Shown piece after piece: positions 47,252 through 55,154 of a stretch of 64,000 nt of DNA. The notes beneath the pieces were generated by a model. It was not told the origin of the DNA and did no database searches. It was given only the letters and a program-made list of their open reading frames with translations. Within the stretch, counting starts at the first letter, position 1. The number at the start of each line of letters is the position of its first letter. The stretch spans positions 5,883,501 through 5,947,500 of the forward strand of contig NZ_CP107913.1 of NCBI RefSeq assembly GCF_036014115.1. Direction: 5' to 3'. A program made the translations under genes and the position numbers. Source of the DNA: Streptomyces sp. NBC_00448. Its GTDB lineage: Bacteria; Actinomycetota; Actinomycetes; Streptomycetales; Streptomycetaceae.

Positions 47252-47704
47252 ATGGGTGACAACCCGATCAAGGTGCACAACCTCCGTCCGGCTCCGGGCG
47301 CCAAGACCGCCAAGACCCGTGTGGGTCGCGGCGAGGCGTCCAAGGGCAAGACGGCCGGTCGTGGTACCAAGGGCACCAAGGCCCGTTACCAGGTTCCGGA
47401 GCGCTTCGAGGGCGGGCAGATGCCCCTCCACATGCGCCTCCCGAAGCTCAAGGGCTTCAAGAACCCGTTCCGCACCGAGTACCAGGTCGTCAACCTGGAC
47501 AAGCTCGCCGCCCTCTACCCCGAGGGTGGTGAGGTCACCGTTGCCGACCTGGTCGCCAAGGGTGCCGTGCGCAAGAACCAGCTCGTCAAGGTGCTCGGCG
47601 CCGGCGACGTCTCCGTGGCTCTGCAGGTGACCGTGGACGCGGTCTCCGGCTCCGCCAAGGAGAAGATCACCGCAGCCGGCGGTACCGTCACCGAGCTCGT
47701 CTGA
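47252..47704 (+). CDS. rplO: 50S ribosomal protein L15
   Basis: A 150-residue late-assembly 50S protein. NPIKVHNLRPAPGAKTAKTR, VGRGEASKGKTAGRGTKGTK and FEGGQMPLHMRLPKLKGFKN form the extended N-terminal arm, and the C-terminal domain ends GGTVTELV. ATG 47252 follows GGAGGTCGACTGATC. A terminator-like hairpin follows before secY. Confidence 0.98.
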   Translation: MGDNPIKVHNLRPAPGAKTAKTRVGRGEASKGKTAGRGTKGTKARYQVPERFEGGQMPLHMRLPKLKGFKNPFRTEYQVVNLDKLAALYPEGGEVTVADLVAKGAVRKNQLVKVLGAGDVSVALQVTVDAVSGSAKEKITAAGGTVTELV

Positions 47705-47719
47705 GCCGGATGTGCAACC

Positions 47720-47765
47720 CGACCGGGGCCGCCCAGTACCTCAGGGCGTCCCCGGTCGTTCATTT
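47720..47765 (+). terminator. Hairpin between rplO and secY
   Basis: CGACCGGGG (47720-47728) pairs with CCCCGGTCG (47750-47758), with inner CGCCC/GGGCG, followed by TTCATTTCTG. It probably reduces readthrough from the ribosomal genes into secY. Confidence 0.65.
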
Positions 47766-47898
47766 CTGTGAATTTTCCCTGGCCGATGGGTCATTCCTAC
47801 CGGGGCCACGTCGCCGGTAAGGTGGCCGAGCCCCTATCCGTCAGAAATCTCACCAGAGACCGTCCTTCCGCCGTGGCGCGGGGGGTGCAGGAGGCACC

Positions 47899-49215
47899 GT
47901 GCTCACCGCGTTCGCCCGGGCGTTCAGGACGCCCGACCTGCGCAAGAAGCTGCTCTTCACGCTGGCCATCATCGTGGTGTACCGGCTGGGCGCGCACGTC
48001 CCGGTGCCCGGTATCGACTTCGGCGTCGTCAATGACTGTGTGAAGCAGACGAAGGGCAACAACAGCCTCTTCGGTCTGGTCAACATGTTCAGCGGCGGAG
48101 CTCTGCTCCAGCTCACCATCTTCGCGCTCGGGATCATGCCGTACATCACGGCGAGCATCATCCTGCAACTGCTGACCGTGGTGATTCCGCGGCTGGAGGC
48201 CCTGAAGAAGGAGGGGCAGGCCGGCACCACCAAGATCACGCAGTACACCCGGTACCTGACGGTCGCGCTGGCGATCCTGCAGGGCACCGGTCTGGTGGCG
48301 ACCGCCCGCTCCGGCAACCTCTTCTCGACCTGCTCCAAGGGCAACGACATCGTCCCGAACCAGTCGATCTTCACCACCGTCACCATGGTGACCTGCATGA
48401 CCGCGGGCACCGTGATGATCATGTGGCTGGGCGAGCTGATCACCGACCGCGGCATCGGCAACGGCATGTCGATCCTGATGTTCGTCTCGATCGCGGCCGG
48501 CTTCCCCGGCTCGCTGTGGGGCATCAAGGTCTCCGGCACCATCGCCGGCGGCTGGGTCGAGTTCCTCGCGGTGATTCTGATCGGCCTGGTCATGGTCGGC
48601 CTGGTGGTCTTCGTCGAACAGGCCCAGCGCCGTATCCCGGTGCAGTACGCGAAACGCATGATCGGCCGCCGGTCCTACGGCGGCACCTCGACGTACATCC
48701 CGCTCAAGGTGAACCAGGCCGGTGTGATCCCGGTCATCTTCGCCTCCTCGCTGCTCTACATCCCGGCGCTGATCGTGCAGTTCTCCGGGTCGACGGCCGG
48801 CTGGGCACAGTGGATCGAGCGCAACTTCACCAAGGGTGATCACCCGGCGTACATGGCCGCGTACTTCCTGCTGATCGTCTTCTTCGCCTTCTTCTACGTC
48901 GCGATCTCCTTCAACCCCGAAGAAGTAGCCGACAATATGAAGAAGTATGGTGGGTTCATCCCGGGTATCCGGGCCGGTCGCCCCACCGCTGAATACCTGA
49001 GTTACGTGCTCAACCGCATCACGTGGCCCGGTTCGCTGTACCTGGGCCTGATCGCCCTCGTTCCGACGGTCGCGATCGCGATCTTCAACGGGAGCAACGG
49101 CAACTTCCCTCTGGGTGGCACCAGCATCCTCATCATCGTCGGTGTGGGTCTGGAGACCGTGAAGCAGATCGAAAGCCAGCTCCAGCAGCGTAACTACGAA
49201 GGGTTCCTCCGCTGA
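47899..49215 (+). CDS. secY: Preprotein translocase subunit SecY
   Basis: A 438-residue inner-membrane channel with ten transmembrane helices. FRTPDLRKKLLFTLAIIVVY begins helix 1; LVNMFSGGALLQLTIFALGI forms the plug/helix 2 area; RIPVQYAKRMIGRRSYGGTS is the cytosolic C4 loop; KYGGFIPGIRAGRPTAEYLS lies in the C5 ribosome/SecA-binding loop. GTG 47899 follows GGAGGCACC. adk overlaps by one base, the standard secY-adk coupling. Confidence 0.97.
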   Translation: MLTAFARAFRTPDLRKKLLFTLAIIVVYRLGAHVPVPGIDFGVVNDCVKQTKGNNSLFGLVNMFSGGALLQLTIFALGIMPYITASIILQLLTVVIPRLEALKKEGQAGTTKITQYTRYLTVALAILQGTGLVATARSGNLFSTCSKGNDIVPNQSIFTTVTMVTCMTAGTVMIMWLGELITDRGIGNGMSILMFVSIAAGFPGSLWGIKVSGTIAGGWVEFLAVILIGLVMVGLVVFVEQAQRRIPVQYAKRMIGRRSYGGTSTYIPLKVNQAGVIPVIFASSLLYIPALIVQFSGSTAGWAQWIERNFTKGDHPAYMAAYFLLIVFFAFFYVAISFNPEEVADNMKKYGGFIPGIRAGRPTAEYLSYVLNRITWPGSLYLGLIALVPTVAIAIFNGSNGNFPLGGTSILIIVGVGLETVKQIESQLQQRNYEGFLR

Positions 49216-49886
49216 TGCGTATCGTCCTGGTCGGGCCGCCCGGCGCAGGCAAGGGAACGCAGGCCGCGTTCCTCGCCAAGAACCTCTCGATCCCGCACAT
49301 TTCCACGGGCGACCTGTTCCGCGCCAACATCAACCAGGGCACCGACCTGGGCAAGCAGGCGAAGGCGTACATGGACGCCGGCGACCTGGTGCCCGACGAA
49401 GTCACCATCGGCATGGCCGAGGACCGGCTGGAGCGCCCGGACGCCGCCGGCGGCTTCCTGCTGGACGGCTTCCCGCGCAACGAGCACCAGGCGCGGGCGC
49501 TGGACGCCTACCTGGCCCGGCACGACATCGCGCTCGACGGCGTGCTGGACCTGGAGGTCCCGGAGGAAGAGGTGGTCAAGCGGATCGCCGGCCGCCGGAT
49601 CTGCCGCAACGACAGCGCGCACGTCTTCCACGTCGAGTACAAGCAGCCGAAGACCGAGGGTGTCTGCGACGAGTGCGGCGGCGAGCTGTACCGGCGCGAC
49701 GACGACGCCCCGGACAAGGTCCGCAACCGGCTGGAGATCTACCACCGCGAGACCGAGCCGATCATCGACTACTACAAGAAGCAGGGCCTGGTGGTGACGA
49801 TCTCCGCGCTCGGCCCGGTGGCCGACGTCACCGGGCGGGCCATGACGGCCCTGCGCGCGGACGCGGACAGCGAGCAGAGCGCGTAG
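49215..49886 (+). CDS. adk: Adenylate kinase
   Basis: A 223-residue enzyme interconverting AMP, ADP and ATP. Walker A GPPGAGKGTQA (residues about 7-17), the AMP site HISTGDLFRANI, GFLLDGFPRNEHQARAL with the FPR motif, and a LID domain GRRICRNDSAHVFHVEYKQP, then GVCDECGGELYRRDDD. The LID keeps the CDEC pair, but the first Cys pair is reduced to one, so zinc binding is doubtful. ATG 49215 overlaps the secY stop (TGATG). map follows after 154 bases. Confidence 0.96.
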   Translation: MRIVLVGPPGAGKGTQAAFLAKNLSIPHISTGDLFRANINQGTDLGKQAKAYMDAGDLVPDEVTIGMAEDRLERPDAAGGFLLDGFPRNEHQARALDAYLARHDIALDGVLDLEVPEEEVVKRIAGRRICRNDSAHVFHVEYKQPKTEGVCDECGGELYRRDDDAPDKVRNRLEIYHRETEPIIDYYKKQGLVVTISALGPVADVTGRAMTALRADADSEQSA

Positions 49887-49976
49887 CCCACCTGGTGCCG
49901 GCCCGGCCGGTACGTGTACCTCCCACGGCCGTGGTGCCCCGACGGGCGCCACGGCCGTATGGTTGGTGGAGGCAAG

Positions 49977-50024
49977 GACTTACCGCAGGAACGACTTACC
50001 GCAGCAACGACTTACGGCAGCAAG
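49977..50024. repeat. 16-bp tandem repeat, three units, before map
   Basis: GACTTACCGCAGGAAC, GACTTACCGCAGCAAC and GACTTACGGCAGCAAG are three consecutive 16-base units (49977-49992, 49993-50008, 50009-50024), each differing by one or two bases. The array ends 16 bases before the map ATG, so it forms the translation-initiation region. Confidence 0.95.
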
Positions 50025-50040
50025 GAAGGCATCAGCCGCG

Positions 50041-50877
50041 ATGGTGGAGCTGAAGACCCCGGAGCAGATCGCCAAGATGCGGGAGGCCGGTCTGGTCGTC
50101 GCGGCGATCCACGAGGCGACCCGGGCGGCGGCCGTACCGGGCGCCAGCACCAAGGACCTGGACGAGGTCGCCGCGAAGGTGATCGCCGACCACGGCGCCA
50201 AGCCCAACTTCCTGGGCTACGGCGGTTTCCCCGGCAACATCTGCACGTCGGTCAACGACGTGGTGGTGCACGGCATCCCGGACGCCGTGACGGTGCTCGA
50301 GGACGGCGACATCCTCGCGATCGACGCGGGCGCCATCGTCGACGGCTGGCACGGCGACGCGGCCTTCACCTGCCTGGTGGGCACCGGACACGCCCCGGAG
50401 CTGGCCGAGTTGAGCCGGGTCACCGAGGAGTCCATGTGGGCGGGCATCGCCGCCTTCCGCAAGGGCAGCCGGCTGGACGACATCTCGCAGGCGGTCGAGT
50501 CGTACATCCGCCGCCAGCCGCGCCCGTCCTCGGGCAAGTACGGCATCGTGGAGGGGTACGGCGGCCACGGCATCGGCACCCAGATGCACATGGACCCGCA
50601 CGTGCTCAACTACGTCACCAAGAAGCGCGGCCGCGGCATCCGGCTGGTGCCCGGGCTGTGCCTGGCGATCGAGCCGATGGTGACACTCGGCACACCGCAC
50701 ACCCACGTGCTGGAGGACGAGTGGACCGTCAAGTCCGACGACGGCTCCTGGTCCGCGCACTGGGAGCACACCATCGCCCTCACCGAGCAGGGCCCGCTGG
50801 TGCTCACCGCACCTGACGGGGGCAAGGCCAAGCTGGCGGAGTACGGCATCACCACGGCTCCCGACCCCCTTGCCTAG
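50041..50877 (+). CDS. map: Type I methionine aminopeptidase
   Basis: A 278-residue enzyme removing N-terminal Met from new proteins. Metal ligands lie in LAIDAGAIVDGWHGDA (two Asp), the His of GYGGHGIGTQMHMDP, the Glu of CLAIEPMVTLGTP and the Glu of HWEHTIALTEQGPLV. The start is ATG 50041 after GGAAGGCATCAGCCGCG; a longer frame upstream spans the tandem repeat and is not conserved. It is one of several Map genes usual in streptomycetes and lies in the secY-adk-map-infA order. Confidence 0.95.
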   Translation: MVELKTPEQIAKMREAGLVVAAIHEATRAAAVPGASTKDLDEVAAKVIADHGAKPNFLGYGGFPGNICTSVNDVVVHGIPDAVTVLEDGDILAIDAGAIVDGWHGDAAFTCLVGTGHAPELAELSRVTEESMWAGIAAFRKGSRLDDISQAVESYIRRQPRPSSGKYGIVEGYGGHGIGTQMHMDPHVLNYVTKKRGRGIRLVPGLCLAIEPMVTLGTPHTHVLEDEWTVKSDDGSWSAHWEHTIALTEQGPLVLTAPDGGKAKLAEYGITTAPDPLA

Positions 50878-50956
50878 GGCCATCTGCCGCCCTCCGCGCG
50901 TAACGATCACGCTCGGTGGGCATACATCTCGATTCGTGTTTCAGCGGCGCTTGCCG

Positions 50957-50962
50957 TAGACT
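50957..50962 (+). promoter_or_regulatory. Candidate -10 box of the infA-alpha operon promoter
   Basis: TAGACT matches the best housekeeping -10 sequence of streptomycetes. A -35 match is poor (TTCGTG at 50933-50938). Transcription would start about 60 bases before infA. Confidence 0.45.
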
Positions 50963-51032
50963 CATATGTCGGCCCCGCGTGTCTTCCGGCATGTCCGGAG
51001 CCGACCCCGGTAGCCGATCCCGAAAGCAGGAC

Positions 51033-51254
51033 ATGGCCAAAAAGCAAGGCGCCATCGAGATCGAGGGCACCGTGATCGAGTCTCTGCCGAATGCGATGTT
51101 CAAGGTGGAACTGCAGAACGGTCACAAGGTCCTCGCGCACATCAGCGGCAAGATGCGGATGCACTACATCCGAATCCTCCCGGATGACCGGGTCGTCGTG
51201 GAGCTGTCTCCCTACGACCTGACGCGCGGACGGATCGTCTACCGATACAAGTAA
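51033..51254 (+). CDS. infA: Translation initiation factor IF-1
   Basis: A 73-residue OB-fold protein that blocks the A site during initiation. MAKKQGAIEIEGTVIESLPN, FKVELQNGHKVLAHISGKMR and VVVELSPYDLTRGRIVYRYK span the standard fold. ATG 51033 follows AAGCAGGAC. rpmJ begins 42 bases after the stop. Confidence 0.98.
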   Translation: MAKKQGAIEIEGTVIESLPNAMFKVELQNGHKVLAHISGKMRMHYIRILPDDRVVVELSPYDLTRGRIVYRYK

Positions 51255-51296
51255 CCCGCTTGTAGATCTCACCACGACCCGGAGAACCTCAGTCCC

Positions 51297-51410
51297 ATGA
51301 AGGTCAAGCCGAGCGTCAAGAAGATCTGCGACAAGTGCAAGGTGATCCGCCGTCACGGCCGGGTCATGGTCATCTGCGACAACCTGCGCCACAAGCAGCG
51401 CCAGGGCTGA
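51297..51410 (+). CDS. rpmJ: 50S ribosomal protein L36
   Basis: A 37-residue zinc-ribbon protein. MKVKPSVKKICDKCKVIRRH, then GRVMVICDNLRHKQRQG: Cys11, Cys14, Cys27 and His32 form the zinc site, so this is the zinc-containing form. ATG 51297 follows CGGAGAACCTCAGTCCC. It is placed between infA and rpsM as usual. Confidence 0.97.
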   Translation: MKVKPSVKKICDKCKVIRRHGRVMVICDNLRHKQRQG

Positions 51411-51597
51411 CGCCCGCCGACCACCCCTGCACCAGCAGAACTTCGCGCGACGCACCACGCGTACATACGCAGTTCCCATCCCCGTCCCGTACGGGGATGA
51501 CACCCCCGGTGGAGGCCGGGGACCCGTTCCGTACCTGGTACGGCGGAAGGGAACCCGGAACTGCGGAAGACCTCCGAGAACACCAGGAGCCAAGCAC

Positions 51598-51978
51598 ATG
51601 GCACGCCTTTCAGGCGTTGACCTCCCGCGCGAGAAGCGCGTGGAGATCGCCCTCACCTACGTCTTCGGCATCGGGCGCTCGCGCGCCCAGGAGATCCTGA
51701 AGAACACCGGTGTGAACCCCGACACCCGCGTCCGCGACCTTGCCGAGGAAGACCTCGTCAAGATCGGCAAGTGGGTCGACGAGAACTACACGACCGAGGG
51801 TGACCTCCGCCGTGAAGTCCAGGCCGACATCCGCCGCAAGGTCGAGATCGGCTGCTACCAGGGTCTGCGCCACCGTCGGGGCCTGCCGGTCCACGGCCAG
51901 CGCACTCACACCAACGCCCGCACCCGCAAGGGCCCGCGTCGCGCCATCGCCGGTAAGAAGAAGCCGGGCAAGAAGTAG
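51598..51978 (+). CDS. rpsM: 30S ribosomal protein S13
   Basis: A 126-residue head protein bridging to the 50S subunit. MARLSGVDLPREKRVEIALT, YVFGIGRSRAQEILKNTGVN, and YQGLRHRRGLPVHGQRTHTN with ARTRKGPRRAIAGKKKPGKK are typical. ATG 51598 follows CCAGGAGCCAAGCAC. rpsK follows after 69 bases. Confidence 0.98.
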   Translation: MARLSGVDLPREKRVEIALTYVFGIGRSRAQEILKNTGVNPDTRVRDLAEEDLVKIGKWVDENYTTEGDLRREVQADIRRKVEIGCYQGLRHRRGLPVHGQRTHTNARTRKGPRRAIAGKKKPGKK

Positions 51979-52047
51979 TCCGACAGCCAGACCCCATCAG
52001 CGGTCTTCGCTGTAGGACCGATCACCTCCACCGGGAGAAGTTGACAC

Positions 52048-52452
52048 ATGCCTCCTAAGGGCCGTCAGGGCGCAGCCAAGAAGGTGCGCCGCAAGGAAAA
52101 GAAGAACGTCGCTCACGGGCACGCCCACATCAAGAGCACGTTCAACAACACCATCGTCTCGATCACCGACCCTGCCGGGAACGTGATCTCCTGGGCCTCC
52201 GCCGGTCACGTCGGCTTCAAGGGCTCGCGCAAGTCCACCCCCTTCGCCGCGCAGATGGCCGCCGAGTCGGCTGCCCGCCGCGCGCAGGAGCACGGCATGC
52301 GCAAGGTGGACGTCTTCGTCAAGGGTCCCGGCTCCGGCCGTGAGACCGCGATCCGCTCCCTCCAGGCCACCGGCCTCGAGGTGGGTTCGATCCAGGACGT
52401 CACCCCGACCCCTCACAACGGCTGCCGCCCGCCGAAGCGCCGCCGCGTCTGA
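52048..52452 (+). CDS. rpsK: 30S ribosomal protein S11
   Basis: A 134-residue platform protein. A basic N-terminus (PPKGRQGAAKKVRRKEKKNV) precedes HAHIKSTFNNTIVSITDPAG, SAGHVGFKGSRKSTPFAAQM and the closing TPTPHNGCRPPKRRRV. ATG 52048 follows CGGGAGAAGTTGAC. rpsD starts 26 bases after the stop. Confidence 0.98.
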   Translation: MPPKGRQGAAKKVRRKEKKNVAHGHAHIKSTFNNTIVSITDPAGNVISWASAGHVGFKGSRKSTPFAAQMAAESAARRAQEHGMRKVDVFVKGPGSGRETAIRSLQATGLEVGSIQDVTPTPHNGCRPPKRRRV

Positions 52453-52478
52453 CCAGCTGATACAGGAGAACTGAGACA

Positions 52479-53105
52479 ATGGCGCGTTACACCGGGGCCG
52501 ACTGCAAGCGATGCCGTCGGGAGAAGCAGAAGCTCTTCCTCAAGGGAGCTAAGTGCGAGAGCGCGAAGTGCCCGATCGAGATCCGTCCTTACCCCCCGGG
52601 TGAGCACGGACGCGGGCGCACCAAGGACAGCGAGTACCTTCTCCAGCTTCGCGAGAAGCAGAAGTGCGCGCGTATCTACGGTGTCCTCGAGAAGCAGTTC
52701 GTGAACTACTACAAGGAAGCGAACCAGAAGACCGGCAAGACCGGTGAGAACCTTCTGCGCATCCTCGAGACCCGCCTCGACAACGTGGTGTACCGGGCCG
52801 GCTTCGCCAAGTCCCGTGACCACGCCCGTCAGCTGGTCCGGCACGGACACATCACCATCAACGGCCGCAAGACCGACATCCCGTCGGCGCGCGTGGCCGT
52901 GAACGACATCGTCGAGGTCCGCGAGCGCTCTCGTAACCTGACCCCGTTCGCGGTGGCGCAGGGCGAGGCCGGCGACAAGACCGTGCCCGCGTGGCTCGAG
53001 TCGAACGCCGGCAAGCTGCGGATTCTGGTGCACAGCATGCCCGAGCGCCAGGTGATCGACACCCAGGTGCAGGAGCAGCTCATCGTCGAGCTCTACTCGA
53101 AGTAG
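52479..53105 (+). CDS. rpsD: 30S ribosomal protein S4, zinc-binding form
   Basis: A 208-residue 16S-nucleating protein. Cys9, Cys12, Cys26 and Cys31 (CKRCRREKQKLFLKGAKCES, then AKC) match the zinc site of Thermus S4. The S4 RNA-binding domain reads RLDNVVYRAGFAKSRDHARQ and LVRHGHITINGRKTD, and the end is QVQEQLIVELYSK. ATG 52479 follows CAGGAGAACTGAGAC. Lying between rpsK and rpoA is the ancestral order; as I recall S. coelicolor has its rpsD elsewhere and in a zinc-free form, so this location and type differ. Confidence 0.95.
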   Translation: MARYTGADCKRCRREKQKLFLKGAKCESAKCPIEIRPYPPGEHGRGRTKDSEYLLQLREKQKCARIYGVLEKQFVNYYKEANQKTGKTGENLLRILETRLDNVVYRAGFAKSRDHARQLVRHGHITINGRKTDIPSARVAVNDIVEVRERSRNLTPFAVAQGEAGDKTVPAWLESNAGKLRILVHSMPERQVIDTQVQEQLIVELYSK

Positions 53106-53131
53106 TAGTCGAGTAGAAGTTCGCAGGTGGA

Positions 53132-53175
53132 GGGTGGTGCGGCGGCCGTTTCACGACGGTTTCGCCGCACCACCC
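53132..53175 (+). terminator. Long hairpin between rpsD and rpoA
   Basis: GGGTGGTGCGGCG (53132-53144) pairs with CGCCGCACCACCC (53163-53175), with an inner CCGT/ACGG stem. No T-run follows. It may be an attenuator or a processing point separating S13-S11-S4 from rpoA. Confidence 0.6.
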
Positions 53176-53235
53176 GTACCCTCGTAGTACAGGGGGCGTC
53201 AAATAGCGGGCGCCCACGACTGAAGGACCGAACAC

Positions 53236-54258
53236 ATGCTGATCGCTCAGCGTCCCTCGTTGACCGAAGAGGTCGTCGACGAGTTCCGCTCCCGGTTCGT
53301 GATCGAGCCGCTGGAGCCGGGATTCGGCTACACCCTCGGCAACTCCCTGCGTCGTACGCTCCTCTCCTCGATCCCGGGTGCGGCTGTCACCTCGATCCGG
53401 ATCGACGGGGTCCTGCACGAGTTCACCACCGTGCCGGGCGTCAAGGAGGACGTCACCGACCTCATCCTCAACATCAAGCAGCTCGTCGTCTCCTCGGAGC
53501 ACGACGAGCCGGTCGTGATGTACCTGCGCAAGCAGGGCCCGGGTGTGGTCACCGCCGCCGACATCGCGCCGCCGGCCGGTGTCGAGGTGCACAACCCCGA
53601 CCTGGTGCTGGCCACGCTCAACGCCAAGGGCAAGCTGGAGATGGAGCTGACCGTCGAGCGCGGTCGCGGCTACGTCTCCGCGGTGCAGAACAAGCAGCAG
53701 GGCCAGGAGATCGGCCGTATCCCGGTCGACTCCATCTACAGCCCGGTGCTCAAGGTCACCTACAAGGTCGAGGCGACCCGTGTCGAGCAGCGCACCGACT
53801 TCGACAAGCTGATCGTCGACGTCGAGACCAAGCAGGCCATGCGGCCGCGTGACGCCATGGCGTCGGCCGGCAAGACCCTGGTCGAGCTGTTCGGCCTGGC
53901 CCGCGAGCTGAACGTCGACGCCGAGGGCATCGACATGGGTCCGTCCCCGACGGACGCCGCCCTGGCCGCGGACCTGGCGCTGCCGATCGAGGAGCTGGAA
54001 CTCACCGTCCGCTCCTACAACTGCCTCAAGCGCGAGGGCATCCACTCGGTGGGCGAGCTGGTGGCCCGCTCCGAGGCGGACCTGCTCGACATCCGCAACT
54101 TCGGTGCCAAGTCGATCGACGAGGTCAAGGCGAAGCTGGCCGGCATGGGCCTGGCCCTCAAGGACAGCCCGCCCGGATTCGACCCGACCGCCGCCGCCGA
54201 CGCCTTCGGCGCCGACGACGACGTGGACGCGGGCTTCGTGGAGACCGAGCAGTACTGA
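53236..54258 (+). CDS. rpoA: DNA-directed RNA polymerase subunit alpha
   Basis: A 340-residue subunit that starts core assembly. The N-terminal domain has GFGYTLGNSLRRTLLSSIPG and VTDLILNIKQLVV; the C-terminal domain (about 250-320) has IEELELTVRSYNCLKREGIH and NFGAKSIDEVKAKLAGMGLA, which contacts UP elements and activators. An acidic tail (DAFGADDDVDAGFVETEQY) follows. ATG 53236 follows ACTGAAGGACCGAACAC. Four hairpins separate it from rplQ. Confidence 0.98.
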   Translation: MLIAQRPSLTEEVVDEFRSRFVIEPLEPGFGYTLGNSLRRTLLSSIPGAAVTSIRIDGVLHEFTTVPGVKEDVTDLILNIKQLVVSSEHDEPVVMYLRKQGPGVVTAADIAPPAGVEVHNPDLVLATLNAKGKLEMELTVERGRGYVSAVQNKQQGQEIGRIPVDSIYSPVLKVTYKVEATRVEQRTDFDKLIVDVETKQAMRPRDAMASAGKTLVELFGLARELNVDAEGIDMGPSPTDAALAADLALPIEELELTVRSYNCLKREGIHSVGELVARSEADLLDIRNFGAKSIDEVKAKLAGMGLALKDSPPGFDPTAAADAFGADDDVDAGFVETEQY

Positions 54259-54265
54259 GTTCCAC

Positions 54266-54398
54266 CGGCGGACGGCGGGGATTCCCCCGTCCGCCGCGCA
54301 TGACGTGCCCGCGAGGGGCACGGGGGTGACCCCGTGCCTCTCGCGGGAGCCCCGAGGCGCAAGCCTCGGGGTCTGACGAGCCGGCGGCCGCCGGCTCG
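54266..54398 (+). repeat. Cluster of four consecutive hairpins between rpoA and rplQ
   Basis: 1) CGGCGGACGG/CCGTCCGCCG, 54266-54296. 2) an 18-bp stem with one wobble pair, 54308-54347 (CCCGCGAGGGGCACGGGG with its partner). 3) CCCCGAGGC-GCAA-GCCTCGGGG with a GNRA tetraloop, 54350-54371. 4) the 22-bp perfect palindrome CGAGCCGGCGG and complement, 54377-54398. None has a clear T-run, so they may act in termination, processing or mRNA stability. Confidence 0.85.
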
Positions 54399-54449
54399 CA
54401 CTGACATCGGTACCTGACACGGCCGGTGCAGCGTAGAAGGAGAAGGACC

Positions 54450-54971
54450 ATGCCCCAGCCCGCTAAGGGCGCCCGTCTGGGCGGGAGTGCCGCGCACGAG
54501 AAGCTGCTGCTCGCGAACCTCGCGAAGTCGCTCTTCGAGCACGGCCGGATCACCACCACCGAGGCCAAGGCGCGCCGGCTGCGCCCGGTCGCGGAGCGGC
54601 TGATCACGAAGGCGAAGAAGGGCGACATCCACAACCGTCGCCAGGTACTGCAGCAGATCACCGACAAGGGGATCGTGCACACCCTCTTCACCGAGATCGC
54701 GCCGCGGTACGAGAACCGCCCGGGTGGCTACACCCGCATCACCAAGATCGGCCCCCGTCGCGGCGACAACGCCCCGATGGCGGTCATCGAGCTGGTGGAA
54801 GCCCTCACCGTGCAGCAGAACGCGGTGGGCGAGGCCGAGGCCGCCACCAAGCGCTCCGCCAAGGACCGCGCCGGTGACGAGGCCCTGGCCGACGCCAAGA
54901 AGGACGCGCCGGTCGAGGACGCCGCGCCCGAGGCCGACGCGGCCGCGGACGAGGAGTCCAAGGACGCCTGA
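54450..54971 (+). CDS. rplQ: 50S ribosomal protein L17
   Basis: A 173-residue protein at the tunnel exit. AKGARLGGSAAHEKLLLANL, AKSLFEHGRITTTEAKARRL and GGYTRITKIGPRRGDNAPMA are family signatures. After residue 120 an acidic Ala/Glu/Asp-rich extension (DEALADAKKDAPVEDAAPEA) runs to the end, typical of streptomycetes. ATG 54450 follows GAAGGAGAAGGACC. Last gene of the alpha operon. Confidence 0.97.
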   Translation: MPQPAKGARLGGSAAHEKLLLANLAKSLFEHGRITTTEAKARRLRPVAERLITKAKKGDIHNRRQVLQQITDKGIVHTLFTEIAPRYENRPGGYTRITKIGPRRGDNAPMAVIELVEALTVQQNAVGEAEAATKRSAKDRAGDEALADAKKDAPVEDAAPEADAAADEESKDA

Positions 54972-55154
54972 GCGTCCTGACGGTTCCACGGATCTCCGAG
55001 GACCGACGAGCGGGCCCGCACCCTCCGGGGTGCGGGCCCGCCGCCGTATGGCGAGGGTGAGGGCGCGGGCCGTGGCGTGGGCGCGGGCCGAAGCAGGTGG
55101 GACAGGCACCGGACGGGGCACCGGACCCGGGGCACGAGGCGCGAGGAGCGACGG

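Noticed and set aside
49977..50024. Tandem repeats considered as a CRISPR remnant
   Set aside because: Units are 16 bases with no spacers and no cas genes nearby; it is a simple tandem repeat.
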